From Nicotiana tabacum (taxonomy: Eukaryota > Streptophyta > Magnoliopsida > Solanales > Solanaceae), in the NCBI RefSeq assembly GCF_000715075.1, contig NC_134089.1, forward strand, positions 110,429,157 to 110,493,156: DNA of 64,000 nt, given 5' to 3'. A model generated the notes under the pieces. The model was not told the origin of the DNA. It did no database searches and was given only the letters and a program-made list of their open reading frames with translations. This document shows, piece by piece, positions 23,122 through 35,800 of the stretch (positions are counted from its first letter, which is position 1; every line of letters begins with the position of its first letter). The translations under genes and the position numbers were made by a program.

Positions 23122-23726
23122 TTAATCCCCCATGGCTTGCACCGGATATACCCCCATTCTGATGTACTCCTTAATATCATGGAACCACGGTTCACCATCA
23201 AGTTCTTCTTCCACCATGTTATAGTAAGCATGCTGATCTCGGACTTGAATATGTAGATGATCGACATAAGCTTTGTCCGGATGGTGCAACATTGATGCCA
23301 AGGTAGCCAAATCATCGGCCACCTCATTATGGACCCTTGCAATATGCCTGAACTCTACTGATTGAAACTGTTGACAAAGATCATGCAAACATTGTCGGTA
23401 TGGTATGAGCTTTAAATCCCGTGTTTCCCATTCTCCTTGAATCTGGTGCACCAGAAGATCCGAGTTTCCCAAGACCAAGACTTCCTAGACATCCATGTCT
23501 ACAGCTAGCCTTAAACCCAAAATGCATGCCTCGTACTTAGCCATATTGTTGGTACAATAGAAACGAAGCTGAGACGTAACAGGATAGTGATGCCCTGTTT
23601 CAGAAATAAGCATAGCCCCTATTCCAACTCCTTTCATGTTGGCAGCCTCATCAAATAAAAGTTTCCAACCTGGTTTTTCAATCTACTCCAGTTCGTCAAT
23701 ATGCATCACCTCTTCATCAGGAAAAT
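23122..23726 (-). pseudogene. Second, archaeal-type RNase H (aRNH) of Tat-2
   Basis: This lies between the classic RNase H and integrase, as in Tat-lineage elements. Motifs in order are FDEAAN with GVGIGAMLISETG, NNMAKYEACILGL, GNSDLLVHQIQGEW and HNEVADDLATLA. The family normally has acidic residues in NNxAEYEA and GDS; here they are Lys and Asn. The first Asp (FDEAAN) and the late Asp (VADDLA) remain. A TAG lies at about 23488. In the family this enzyme removes RNA from RNA-DNA hybrids; this copy should be inactive. Confidence 0.88.
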
Positions 23727-23732
23727 AAGTTC

Positions 23733-25133
23733 TCAATGGATCGTCTCTTTATCGATCGGGTTCTCGGCCAAATGATCGGCCAATACTTGGGCTTTCATCG
23801 GGATCCGAGTCACATAGATGATGTCGAACTCCGTGAGCAAAATCTGCCACTTCGCAAGTCTTCTTGTGGGCATAGGCTTTTGAAAGATATACTTCAACGT
23901 ATCCAAGCGAGAAATAAGGTAAGTAGTGTAGGATGACAAATAATGTTTCAGTTTCTGTGCTACCCAAGTTAGGGCGCAATATGTCCTTTCCAGGTGAGTG
24001 TACTTAACCTCATAAGCCGTAAACTTCTTGCTAAGATAGTAGATGGCCTGTTCCTTCCTGCCAGTGCTATCATGCTGACCCAATACACAACCAAATGAAT
24101 TTTCTAGGACTGTCAAGTAAAGAATCAAAGGTCTCCCTGGTTCTGGTGGAACCAGCACAGGTGGGTTTGACAAGTATCCTTTTATCTTATCAAATGCTTC
24201 TTGACACTTATCAATCCACTTGACCTCAACATCCTTCTTCAGCAACTTGAAAATAGGCTCACAAGTTATCGTGAGCTGAGCAATAAACCTGCTGATATAG
24301 TTCAACCTCCCTAATAAACTCATCACCTCAGTCTTATTCCTTAGAGGCGGCAATTCTTGGATAGCTTTGATCTTTGGCGGGTCCAACTCAATGCCTCAAC
24401 GAATGACTATGAATCCCAACAATTTTCCGGATGGAACACCAAATGCGCACTTGGCAGGGTTAAGTTTGAGGTTGTACCTGCAAAGCCTTTCGAAAAATTT
24501 CCTCAAATCTCCGACGTGGTCAGCCTGCTGCGTCGACTTTATGATTACATTATCTACGTATACCTCAATCTCCTTGTGTATCATATCATGGAACACAGTA
24601 GTCATTGCCCTCATGTAAATTGCCCCAGCGTTTTTCAAACCAAATGACATTACTCGGTAACAATAAGTTCCCCATGGCATGATGAATGCCGTCTTTTCCG
24701 CATCTTCTTTATCCATTAAAATCTGATGATACCTTGCATAGCAATCCACAAAACATCTAATCTCACGCTTGGCGCAATTATCGATCAAAATGTGGATGTT
24801 GGGTAGTGGGAAATTATCTTTTGGACTTGCTTTGTTGAGATTGCGGTAATCAACGCATACACTGATCTTGCCGTCCTTCTTTGGTACTGGCACAACATTA
24901 TTTAACCAAACGGGATACCGTGTGACCCGAATGACCTTTGCGTCCAACTGCTTAGTGATTTCTTCCTTAATCCTCACACTCATATCAGTTTTGAACTTTC
25001 TCAATTTTTGCTTGACGAGAGGGAATGTCGGGTCAGTGGGTAACTTGTGGACCACTAAATCAGTGCTTAAACCTGGCATGTCATCGTATGACCATGCAAA
25101 AATATCTTTGTATTCAATCAGGGCTTTGATCAT
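23733..25133 (-). pseudogene. Reverse transcriptase and RNase H of Tat-2 (broken)
   Basis: RT motifs run from DIFAWSYDDMPG through VPKKDGKISVCVDYRNLNKA, CFVDCYARYHQI and MSFGLKNAGA to EVYVDNVIIKS. The last is the catalytic YxDD box, with the second Asp changed to Asn, so polymerisation should be lost. An in-frame TGA at 24396-24398 (an Arg CGA in relatives, by C-to-T) separates RT from the continuation at 24386-23733, which stays in frame. That part holds LNYISRFIAQLT and the RNase H region (FGCVLGQHDSTGRKEQAIYYLSKK, cut here at known motif bounds). The RNase H start has Glu rather than Asp, which I recall as common in Tat elements. Confidence 0.93.
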
Positions 25134-25797
25134 CTCTTCCCTGATCTTTGGTTCAATGTGGACACTTATTTTAGTCTCTCTGATATTATCTGTGTCCCCT
25201 AAATTGATGGCTTCTGTATCATTCAGGTTGCGTTTGGGTTTTTCTTCAAAGTGATTTAATTCCTTACTAATTTCTTCAAAGGCATCTTCCTTATCATATT
25301 ATAATTCGTCATCACACTCTACTTCTTGAATTATTTTTTCAGAATCAGATTGATTTTTAAGACTGGGTTGAGGATTCCTCACGCATGCCATGTCATTAGA
25401 ACCAGCGTAAAAAGAACTGTATAGAAAAGAAAAGAAAAACAAAAGGGAAGCTATCAGGAATGATGAAGAAAGGGAAATTGCATTTCTTTGAATGATAAAA
25501 GATAACAAGGTTTGCACACTCAAACAGACTGAAAGATAAAAAAAATCTAGATTACAACCCTGGAATAACCCAGACAAACTGAAGGAAAATCAAAATAAAC
25601 TACCAAAACTCCTTTCGAGTGGGAAGAGGAGTGACTTTCCAATTATGAAGCTTTGTTTTTGGCCCAACGAATTGAATTTCTGCGTTGCTAGAACCTTCAC
25701 TACTTTCCACCATGTTCATATCGTCGAACAACTTCTCAAATCCTTCAATTAAATCCTTATCAAGATCAATCACAGGATTGGGAATTGTTGTTATTGG

Positions 25798-27118
25798 TCA
25801 TTTTCTGGTACCAAACTTGACAAATGATCTGGAGAGATGTGGGACTGGCTTTGGAAGGACCCATGCCCTCTGTTTTAACTTTCTGGCTCTTCTTATGTCT
25901 ATGGCAGTGGGCTTGAATCCCAGACCAAATGTTCCCAAGTTTTCAGGAAGAGACACCGGCTGTATGATGCCTTGCAAAGATGAGCCCAAACCTTTACCAA
26001 GTACAAAACCATTCTTCAGCATCTCATAGGCCACCACGACTGATACGGCGGTTATCTTCAGATTTGGAATGTATTTCCCCTCTGGAACTTTCTCTACCAC
26101 CATCGTGTCAAAAACCTGGTAGACCCACGATCCCTTGTGATCTTCCACTTTAATGAACGGTACAATGGCATCGCTGTGAGCGCATAAATTGTCTTCGCCA
26201 TGCACAACTATTTCTTGTCTATCCCATTCAAATTTGACCACCTGGTGTAGTGTTGATGGGACTACTTTAGCAGCGTGAATCCATGGGCGACCTAACAGCA
26301 GATTGTAGGAAACAACTATATCCAGCACCTGAAATTCCATTGTGAACTCAATTGGCCCTATCATCAGCTCTAGCATTATATCCCCAACTGAATCTTTGCC
26401 TCCGCCATCAAATCCCCGGAGACAGATACTTTCTTATTAATTCTCTCTTCTTTTACTTTCAACTTTCTCAGAGTGGAGAGAGGCAAATGTTCGCACTGGA
26501 ACCGTTATTGACCAATACTCGGGTAACCACGGAGTCCTCACATTTCACCGTAAGGTAAAGAGCTCTATTGTGCCCAATACCTTCTACAGGCAATTCCTCG
26601 TCAGAAAAAGTGACTCTGTTCACTTCAAAGATTTTGTTGGCTATCCTTTCGAGATGATTCACTGAGATTTTATCGGGAACATGAGCCTCATTCAGGATTT
26701 TCATTAAGGCTCGACGATGCTCGTCTGAGTGGATTAACAATGTCAATATTGAAATCTGAGCAGGCATCTTTTTCAATTGTTCCACGATAGAATAGTCTTG
26801 CATCTTCATCTTTCTCAAGAATTCCTCTGCCTCTTCTTCAGTTACAGCTTTCTTCACTAATATTGGGTTATCTTTAGCTTTTCTTAACTCATCGGGGGCA
26901 AAGCATCTCCCCGAACGAGTCAAACCCTGGGTCTCACAGACTTCTTCTTTAACTTCTTTCCCTTTATAAGTCGCTGTCACCTGTTCATAATTCCACGGAA
27001 TAGCCCTACTATTGACTATCGGTAACTGGGTTACCATCTTAATAATGACATGATCTGTGCGGGCACCCTCCATAATTACGATAGGTTTGCTTGCCACTCC
27101 TGGCACAACCACTTTCAC
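25798..27118 (-). pseudogene. Aspartic protease with G-patch-like tail, Tat-2
   Basis: The upstream frame (27118-26468) ends in VTRVLVNNGSSANIC, the active-site loop. The catalytic Asp of the D-N-G-S loop is Asn here, from GAT to AAT, so this protease should be inactive. After a frame break (~26376-26470) the second frame has FQVLDIVVSYNLLLGRPWIH, the flap and C-terminal half, then KNGFVLGKGLGSSLQGI followed by GLGFKPT, a glycine-rich G-patch-like segment seen between protease and RT in such elements. The protein would cleave the gag-pol polyprotein. Confidence 0.88.
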
Positions 27119-27255
27119 CCTTTCTTATTTTTCTGCCACATCACTTGAAAACCTCTTCTTAACTGCCATAGATGGTTCACCGTGCGTCTCGCTCTACTTG
27201 AGCATTGATCTTCCACTTGTTGGTTGTTCAATTGGCTTGACCTCACTGGACCGAA

Positions 27256-29080
27256 TCATAATGACGGTCTATGAAGGCTTCCCGGGCTCCCCTGGGTTGG
27301 CATCGGATTCCGGTTGACATTGGGCGCCTCTAGAGCTTGAACTTCAATTCTATTAGTATCAATGAGCTCTTGGATAGCACTTTTTAGGTGCCAGCACTTC
27401 TCCGTGTCATGACCTGGAGTACCAAAACAATATTCGCAGCTTACAGAATAATCCAAATTTTTTGGGGGAGGATTTGGAAATTTTGACTGTATCGTCCTTA
27501 GCATATCCAGTTGTCTTAGCTTGTGAAACAGACTAGTAAATGACTCTCCCAATGGAGTAAAGGTTTTCTTTTTCTACAACCTTTCATCCTTAAATGCTTG
27601 ATTAGGCCGGAAACTTGATCTAGGAGGGTTTTGGTAGGCTCGTGGTGGTGGATAAGTATTTTGGGGAATAGGCGCACGTTATTGCGCGTGGGCAGGAGGT
27701 TGGTTGTATGTTTGGGCGTGGTGGACAGAAAAATAAGGTTCTAGTGGGAGGTAATAGTGTTGGGGTGGATTATACTGGGTGTGGGGGTAAGTTCAGTGGT
27801 GGGGTCAAGGCTGATTGTAGTGGTAAGATGAGCCTCTGGGTCCGAACCAAGCTCCTGAATCAGTTGTCGCCACATCCTCTCTTTTCTTTTTCCCAATTAT
27901 TCCTCCCGCGCTGCCCTGAGTAGCCTGAGTGGTTTGCCTTAATAACCGAATAGCTCATGATTTTATTCGACTTGAGCCCTTCTTCTACCATGCCCCCCAT
28001 TTTCACCACTTCGTTGAAGGATTTGCCTACAGCCAATACCAGATGACTGAAATAAGTGGGCTCTAAGGCCTGCAGGAAATAATCCACCATTTCACTTTCT
28101 TTCATCGGAGGGTCAACCCTCGCTGCTTGCTCTCTCCAACGAAAACCATACTCTCTGAAACTTTCACTGTGCATTTTCTTAAGTTTTGTCAAGGACAGTT
28201 GATCTAGAATGACCTCGAGATTGTACTGGAAGTGACAAGTAAATGCCTGGGCTAGATCATCCCATGTGTACCATCTTCTGTGATCTTGCCGGGTATACGA
28301 TTCCAACGTTGAACCACTCAAACTTTGACTGAAATATGCCATTAGCAATTCATCCTTCCCTCCAGCTCCCCTTATTTTGCTACAAAACTCTCTCAAGTGC
28401 GCTATTGGAACACCGTGCACATCGTACAAATCAAACTTGGGCATCTTAAACCCTGCCGACAATTGCACATCTGAAAACAGACATAGGTCTTTGTAAGCAA
28501 CACTTACTTGACCTCCCAACCCCCGCATGTCCCTGAATGACTGTTCTAAGCTTTTAACTTTCCTGAACATCTCCTCCTATTCGGGATGTTTGGACGGTTT
28601 CTCAGCTTCCACAGGAAGATCGAAATGAGGAGTGTAAGAATAGGGTTTCGAAGCTTTGAAAGTGGGCTCAGGGGGTTAATATTGGTTGTCATAAGCCTGG
28701 AATAAAGGCTCGCTGGAGGATCAGTGAATTGTAGCAGGCGGTGGTGCTACGAAGACAGGAGTGGCCGGTGGAGGAGGGTACGAAAGTAGTTTGGGTAGTG
28801 GAGCTTGAGGGGTTTGGGAGGTGGTGCCTTGGTAGTGATGGTAAATAGGAAATCCTGCAGATGAATCAACAGTAGGATGTTCCTGGGTTTGAGGCAATGG
28901 CGGGATGAAAGCAGGGTTGGCGGGGTAAGCTGGTGGTGGTTGCCCTTTTTCCCAGGCCTGGTACATTTCGGCCATCTACTGCTTCAACTTATACATCTTT
29001 TCTTTCATCGAATTAACATCCAATTCTTCCACCTCTCTTGAAGGATTGATTCTACTCACATCAAGTTCTTGGTTAGACAT
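27256..29080 (-). pseudogene. gag of Tat-2 (broken)
   Basis: The likely ATG is at 29080-29078 (MSNQELDVSRINPSREVEEL). A TAG near 28978 and a TGA near 28721 interrupt a Pro-rich N-terminal part (28975-28721). The capsid-like core is open at 28570-27860 (retrotransposon gag domain: WYTWDDLAQAFTCHFQYN, KMHSESFREYGFRWREQAA). It is followed by a Pro/Gln/Tyr-rich linker and a zinc knuckle at about 27440 (CEYCFGTPGHDTEKC, C-x2-C-x5-H-x4-C). Gag forms the particle and binds RNA. Confidence 0.9.
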
Positions 29081-29668
29081 GATCAATTCACCTTTGGACC
29101 TGGTGTTATATGGATGGGTTGTCAGAATGCTCAACAAACTAACCACCTGCCTTAGTTCTACAATATCAACAACAAACTCGTTAGTGATTAGAGCTTAACA
29201 GATTGGTAACCGCATATTTGTGGAATGCAATGCACCTAAGTAATTAATCATTTCTATCATATATTTGCTCGATTGCTTATGTCATCCCGGCTTTTCCTTA
29301 TTTCCATGTGCAACTTCCCTTTTTCTCTCTCTCTTTTTTACTTTTTTTCTTGTCTTTCTTTGTTTGACTTCTCTTTGTTTTTTTTATTCTCTCATTTCCC
29401 TTTCTTATTTTGTTTCCTTCTCACGGTTTCTGATTTTATTTCTCTTTTCTTTTGGTTATGGTCAAATCCTATAGAGATTGCCTACGTATCATGACCCCGC
29501 ATGAATCAGACCGAGCGTAGTTCTAGGGTATAAGTGTAAAAATAAGTAATAAAACATTCTGTGGATTTTCAAAAAGATACTTTGATTGTAACGACTCAAA
29601 AACTAACAGACTCAAAAGAAACTAACAGACTTTAACAGAAAGAAAATACAGACTCAAGTAAAAAAAAA
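29081..29668 (-). other. Spacer between ORF1 and gag of Tat-2
   Basis: About 590 bp, T-rich on the plus strand (A-rich in element sense, 29320-29450). No domain. It would be the leader of gag if gag is translated separately from ORF1. Confidence 0.55.
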
Positions 29669-31776
29669 TCACGAATACATTAATGCTTCAAATGCTCCTG
29701 GGGCTCGCAGGACATTATTCGGTCTCGCCACGGGCCTATATGCAAGATCCCTTTGAAACATCTCCAAGTCACTCATTATCTGTCGGACAAACGTCATCAC
29801 TGCCGCGAAGAAAGTGGTGCAAGTCATATCCTCACATGCTTGGAATTTCACAACAATGTAGTCTACGATGACTCTGACCCGCTCTCGGATTCTACCCTTT
29901 TCCTGAAGCAGACGCCCGACCTGTTGATTCCGGGCTTCTAACACCTGAGTGTTGTGGAGATGTTGATTTTTCAACTGTTGCATTTCTTCCTCCATCTGAG
30001 CCATCAAATCATAATAGTGTTCCCTATCAGCTTTGAAGTCCTTGGCTTGCTTAGCTGCTTCATTCTCGAGGGTAGTCATTTTTCTCTTCAGGCTGGTGAT
30101 TGTCCCTTCATACTTTCTTTTCATTTGTTGCACAAACTTTTCCCGCTCTTCTGCCTCCATTGCCCATTGTGCCCGGGCTTTGGCTAGGATGTCCTCGGAC
30201 TTTTCTAGGTCATCTTGACACTCAAGGGCTTTCTTTTTTAGACTACTTATAAGCCTTTCATCCGCTCGGCTTCTTTCCGGGTTTCTAGCAGTTGTTCTCA
30301 TTTTCTGAATTTGGGCTTTGAGGGCTTTATTTTCCTGAGTTAGCTTTTTCTTCTTGCCTTCATCCGTGGCGGCTTGCAAACCATTCTCAAACTGAAGGTC
30401 CATGACTTTCTTTTTGGCGGCTTGCAAACCATTCTCAAACTGAAGGTCCATGACTTGCTTTTCTAGCCTGCCTATGGTGGCTCTGTACTCATTTTCTTTG
30501 GCCAGCCAATCCCATTGCTCTTGTGGTGCTCCGACAAATTCTTGAAGATGAGGTCTTTTGGCCGGCCTTCCAAACTCAACTTCCCTGTTATACCAGGCAA
30601 GATATCCTGGTGCAACTTCACCTCTGGACAGATCACACACTCGAGTGTTCGCCGTCAAGTACTGACATTCGCTCCAAATTTTGCGGACTGCTGCTTCATG
30701 AAACTGACCATCAGGACCAATTTCGACCAAATGGCGACTAATGTCTTCATCCCTGGGAACCATTTGATATCTCCCTAATTGTCTCAAAACTCGGTATGGG
30801 GCATAAGGCTGGATACTCTTGAGACCCATCAAAAGGAAATGAGGCCCGGTAGCTGTCATGTATATGATCTCATCTACGGGAAGCCACCCAAATGTCCATT
30901 CTATTTGACTTGCACTGATGGAACGGAGATGTGATACCCCTTCTATAACCCCTTCTGGCAAGCTGATCCCATCAACCCTCATATAAAATTCCTCTATGCA
31001 GGTTTTCTCTGTCGACCCATAACTCAGGAATTGAGGACGATGGCATAGATGTTCAATCATCCACATCTACAGCAACAAGTTGCACCCCTCAAAAAAGTCT
31101 CCTCCGACTTTGCAGGCTGTGAGAGCGCGGAAGATTTCAGCTACTATCATGGGTGCGAGGGTGCTGTTGGCCTGAGTAAGCAAAGTGTTGACAACCCCAG
31201 CTATTCGTATGTCGATATTTCCATCTTTCCTAGGAAACACCAGAAGTCCCAAGAAGACCACCATAAAAGCAAAACACCTGTGTTCTTCCCATTTGAGGCG
31301 GTTCCCTTTGCTACAAATTTTGTTTTCTGGATTGTTAAACCCTCCTATGTGACCGTATCTATGGTATATAAACTACGAAGTGAAAAATCCTGCGGTCAAA
31401 TCTGGGTTATGGACCCCCTGCTTATCTTTAAGGAATCTAGGAATCTATGCACAGCGATGACTCTTGGAGCAACCAGATACTTGTGTCTTAGAGGAACTTC
31501 AGCGCTCCCAATATATTCAGCTTTTTCTTCCAGAGTTGGAGTGAGTTCAAAATTTGAGAAATGAAAAACGTTGTGGGCCGGGTCCCAAAATGTAACCAAT
31601 TCCTTTATGATGTCCCCTCTAGGCCTGATCTTCAACAACCCGGTGAGTCCTCCCAAGTATAGATTGACCTTATCTTGCCCTGATTTACCCAGATCTTCCC
31701 ACCACATACACAACTCCAAAGGGATCTTGTTCATGACTGTTATTGGCAAATTTTGACTCGTGCTCATTCTGCACAT
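29669..31776 (-). pseudogene. ORF1 of Tat-2: DUF7745/plant-mobile-domain-like plus coiled coil
   Basis: Three open stretches make up this gene: 31776-31396, 31264-31070 and 31066-29669 (465 codons). A frameshift or stop between 31396 and 31340 and a single TAG at 31067-31069 separate them. The first part has NLYLGGLTGLLKI, FWDPAHNVFHF and ELTPTLEE, and the next VVFLGLLVFPRKDGNIDI, STLAPMIVAEIFRAL and GGDFFEGCNLLL. These resemble the plant DUF7745 (plant-mobile-domain-like) family as I recall it. The C-terminal half (from about 30550) is a long charged coiled coil. An extra ORF between primer site and gag marks Ogre-type elements; its function is unknown. The alternative start at 31767 (MSTSQNL) is as plausible as 31776. 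Confidence 0.82.
30368..30463 (-). repeat. 48-bp tandem duplication inside the ORF1 coiled coil
   Basis: GGCGGCTTGCAAACCATTCT and the bases that follow recur at 30368 and 30416. The copies are identical across at least 39 bp and keep frame, so the protein has VMDLQFENGLQAA twice. Confidence 0.92.
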
Positions 31777-32853
31777 TTATTAGGGTGATTAAGCAAAATC
31801 ATGACTCATTTGACTCAAGAAAAGTTAATATTTTTTTCAAATTGTCATTTCAAAAATAAAACTCGGCTTTTGTAATTACGGCCTTTCAGCACTTTCGGGG
31901 AGAAGATTTTAAGGCTGTGCTTGCTAACCAGCCAAAAATTCGAAAAAGAGACCAAAGGTGGTTGTTCTTGCTAAAATAGCCTTCCGGCGTCCTTTTGGGG
32001 ACATTCGGCTATTTTAGACAAAAATGGCATCACCCTGCTTATTTAAAATAAAATAAATTTTTTTGTTCTTTTGGGCTATTTTTGCAAAAGGGAAGTTGGA
32101 CCCGATGGGGTTGCCTACGTCCATATCCAGCAAAAATCAAACTGGCGTAGTTCGGGCAATTCTGACAAAACAAAAACCAACTCTTGTTTTTCTTCTTTTT
32201 TCACAAAAATTTTCTCTTTTTTTCTTCAAATTTTTGGCAGAGTTTCGGTATGTTTTGGACATTGGTTTTCAAAAACAGACAATTATCTCTCAGTCCCCAC
32301 ATTTTCCTTTTCAACTTTACCTCTATGAGCCGGTCAACATGCAAATCCGAAGCAAATGAATGCACAAGTAGCAAGTAAGATGCATCAGGATGGTCTTTTC
32401 ATTTCGGGTACACCTGTCCTAGACAGACCTAACCCCTGTGTTGAGTCTCCAAAGTCAAATGCACATGATGCAAACAAACGTTCCTACTAGGGATCCGATA
32501 TGAGGCTGAGTTATTCTAGGTTCAAAACCTGGATATGTGTTCTAGACTGTGTACCCGAGCGGACAACTCGAGCCGAGGAGGGGGCTACGTACTGGGAACC
32601 AAAAGGCCATCCAGCTTAGTAACTTGTCAGAGCCTCTTTCTTATTTCAAGGTATGACACTAACAGAATAGGGAGTCTCGACCAGCGAGCACTTCCCCGAA
32701 GATGAGAAGAGAAGGGTTTTGTAGCAGTTTATATACAGTTCAAATAGTATCAAAGCGGTAAAAGCAATATTTAGCACATTAGGCCCAAACATATAATCAG
32801 ATAATAAATAAAGCCAAATATAACAATACATCTAAGCTCAAATTATGAACCCT
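31777..32853 (-). other. 5' leader of Tat-2
   Basis: About 1.1 kb between primer site and ORF1 with no domain-bearing ORF. It contains T-rich stretches (32060-32240) and a short GC-rich part (32500-32700). It may hold the packaging signal, but nothing identifies it. Confidence 0.55.
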
Positions 32854-32894
32854 GAACCAGACGTTCTGGGTTCCAGTCCCCAGCGGAGTCGCCA
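32854..32894 (-). other. Primer-binding site of Tat-2 within a tRNA-Arg-like 41-nt segment
   Basis: In element sense TGGCGACTCCGCTGGGGA (32894-32877) follows 4 bases after the LTR end and fits the 3' end of plant tRNA-Arg, the primer reported for Ogre elements. On the plus strand the similarity to that tRNA extends beyond the usual 18 nt: GAACCAGA, TTCTGGGTTC, then CCCCAGCGGAGTCGCCA, with a T-arm stem CTGGG/CCCAG still pairable. The tRNA comparison is from memory. Confidence 0.75.
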
Positions 32895-32898
32895 GAGC

Positions 32899-35800
32899 TG
32901 TCACACCTCCTTTTCACTACACCCGTAAAGGGTACAATGGAGTTTTTTCCAATTTAAGTGACAATCGAAACGGGATTATATTTATTAAAATTTAGAGTCG
33001 CCACTTGGGATAATTTATGGTGTCCCAAGTCATCGGTTAAAATCCCGAATCAAGGAAAAGGTTGAATTTGTATTACAGTCCGCGAACTAGAAATCCGGGT
33101 AAGGAAATCTATTAACCCGGGAGAAGGTGTTAGGAATTCCCGGGTTCCGTGGTTCTAGCACGATTGCTCAACTGTTATTATTGGCCTAATTATCTGATTT
33201 TAAAACACTTTTAAACCTATGTGCATTTTTACTTTAAAACCGCTTTTATTCAATTTAGGAAGATTTCAACGTTATACAAAACATGTCTTTGGATCATGCC
33301 ACATGAAATGCATCCCCGATCCGCAACATATTTTATTTAACGTGTCATGATTTGGATTTGGGTCACATGAAATGCACACCCGAGTTTAGGAAGGTAAATA
33401 ATTAAAATAACGCGCCTACAACAACTACGCGTTTGCAATTTTTGCGAGGGCCATGGAAATTCAACTAGGTGACGCGCCTCGAATTCTAAGGATCAAAACC
33501 AAATTAATTAAAATGAAGGCCATGCAATTGTGATTTTATTTGGCATGGTGCGCCTCAAACTATTCTATCCTAAGGGGTTGCTAGATTATAAAGTGAGGGC
33601 CATACTTTATGCAATTGGTCATCATGACACACCTCCAACGCTGAAGAAAATGATGAATTAATTAAAAGGCTACAAAGATCGCAACTACCCAAATGTTAAT
33701 GGACAAGGGTTCTACTGTGGTCCAAACTAAGAGAATATATTTTAATAAATGAAAGAGGCTAACAGTGAGAAGTTAAAATTTGGGCCCAGCATGCGGCCCT
33801 ATAGCCCACAGACGTGAGATCGTTCTAAATTACAAGTTAATATCGATCAAAACTGGCCAATAAGAGAGCCCAAATTTAAACAAAGGCCAGCTTCAACCAG
33901 CGATGAGTTCCTCAGTTCGATTCCACACAACAATACAGAGGTCAATCCTTTGCATTTCATTTTTTTTAAATTATCAAACAAATGGGAGACAGTGATCATG
34001 ACTATTTAAGGCATTTCCTAGACAACTGCACATCACTATTTTATCCTTCAAAAGACAACTTGATTTCTTTTGCTTATTGAATTATTCCTAAGACTAAATA
34101 ATTTGAGCTTCAGCATTACCAATTGATCATTAATCACGGGAAAACTCAGATGCACCAAATCGAGATAGTCATTCAATTGAGTATTCTAGAAAGGAGTAAA
34201 AAATGTTATTTAAATCCCCACACATACTTATTTTACTAGATGATGTACAAATTTAAACATGATTCAATCGAATTTGTCATATATACATCAACAAGTGTTC
34301 TTCTATAACCCATTTTCCATGCTGTAAATCTTCATTCCAAATGATTCTAAAAAAAATAAAAATTAACTTGTAAAGTAACAAGAGATTTAAGTTAACATAT
34401 CCCGCACTAACGTGCTTGACAACAGTTCTTAAACATTCTACATCCACCATGTGCAATCAGTAGTAAATTCCAATAGTCACACTAAATGATAACTTCACTT
34501 CTATCACAAGACTCAAATTTTGAGATCAAAACTAAGCTAAGAATGAATCCTAGATCACACCTTGATCCTTGCTATAGGTAAGCAGACATTTAGTAACATT
34601 GAGACCCACTACACAAATCAAACATCAGAAGTTATGGCCCTGAACTATCCATTCCATTGCATGCAAGGTTCAAATCCATACCATAGTAGCCTTGAAAGCC
34701 TTACTTAGTACATATTTAAAAGAATCAACTACATTTAAACAAATTTAAGTACTGACCTTAAACAAACAAGTAATACAAATGACTATATTTTAAGAAGCCA
34801 AACTAAGATGGATATCAACTAAACTACCATCTCACATGATTGTAAAATTCAGTCATTGATCACATGTCCATGGTTCGGAGGGCAGTAAGTTAAAAAGAAA
34901 ACAAAGTGGACAAATAAGCTAATCTATGAACCAACTAATGGTGAATATAACTCAAAGCTCCAGATCTTCATTTTTGATTCCAAATCAAGCATTACAGTTA
35001 AGGAGAATGCAGAAATGCATACCTGAATATCAGCAAAAAACCAGAAATTAGCTTGAAACTTTAAAAGGAAGCAACAATAATAGACGAACAACAACAGAAA
35101 CAAACGCCATCTCCCAATTCGAACCACAATCCAACCTAGATGAATCAGATTAGCTATTAGAAACCGTAAAATTTCAAAAGTTGCAAGAGATTTCAATGGA
35201 ACAGTAATGAACAGTTTAGCCGTTTGTATTTTTTCAGAATTTTCTATCACTCCCCCATTTTGTTTTTCAACCTCTATCTTTCAGCCTTTAAATAGGCAGC
35301 CAATTAGTGCATTCACCATTACCAATTCCCTTTTTCCCCATTTTTAATAGTTGATTCCACTTAAACCTTATCTCTATCTTATCTTTAGTGTATTCACAAC
35401 CCTACCACTATAGAAACTTCCTAAGTTAGGTAAACACTTGAATAGTTTTGAGAATTAAACCTACACTAATCAATTGATTATTACATAAAAATAAGCAAGA
35501 AACTACCCAAATTATACGACTAATCCTAGTTAAATTGACTAAGTGATTAAACAAGATATGACTTTAGAATTTTAAACAAGCTGACAACAAAGCAGTTTGA
35601 AAAACAAAACAATGAACAGAAGATATTTTAAACCGGAGGACTGGTCGAATTTCAACTGAAATCGACCAGAGAAAAGAAACAGAGATGGGGAAAGACAAAA
35701 ATTAGAAATATACCAATGAGAATAATCACAAAATAGGAACGAGCTCACCCTACATTTGAACTTGCAACTGATAATCCAGTTTGATCCCCAAATAATGTCA

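Noticed and set aside
21940..27118. APOBEC-like one-strand hypermutation as the cause of G-to-A changes
   Set aside because: Sense-strand C-to-T changes (CAG to TAG, CGA to TGA stops) are also common, so two-strand decay of methylated cytosine is the simpler cause.
32854..32894. tRNA-Arg gene
   Set aside because: Only a 3' half is present, with an altered T-loop, directly beside the LTR; it is the primer-binding site region.
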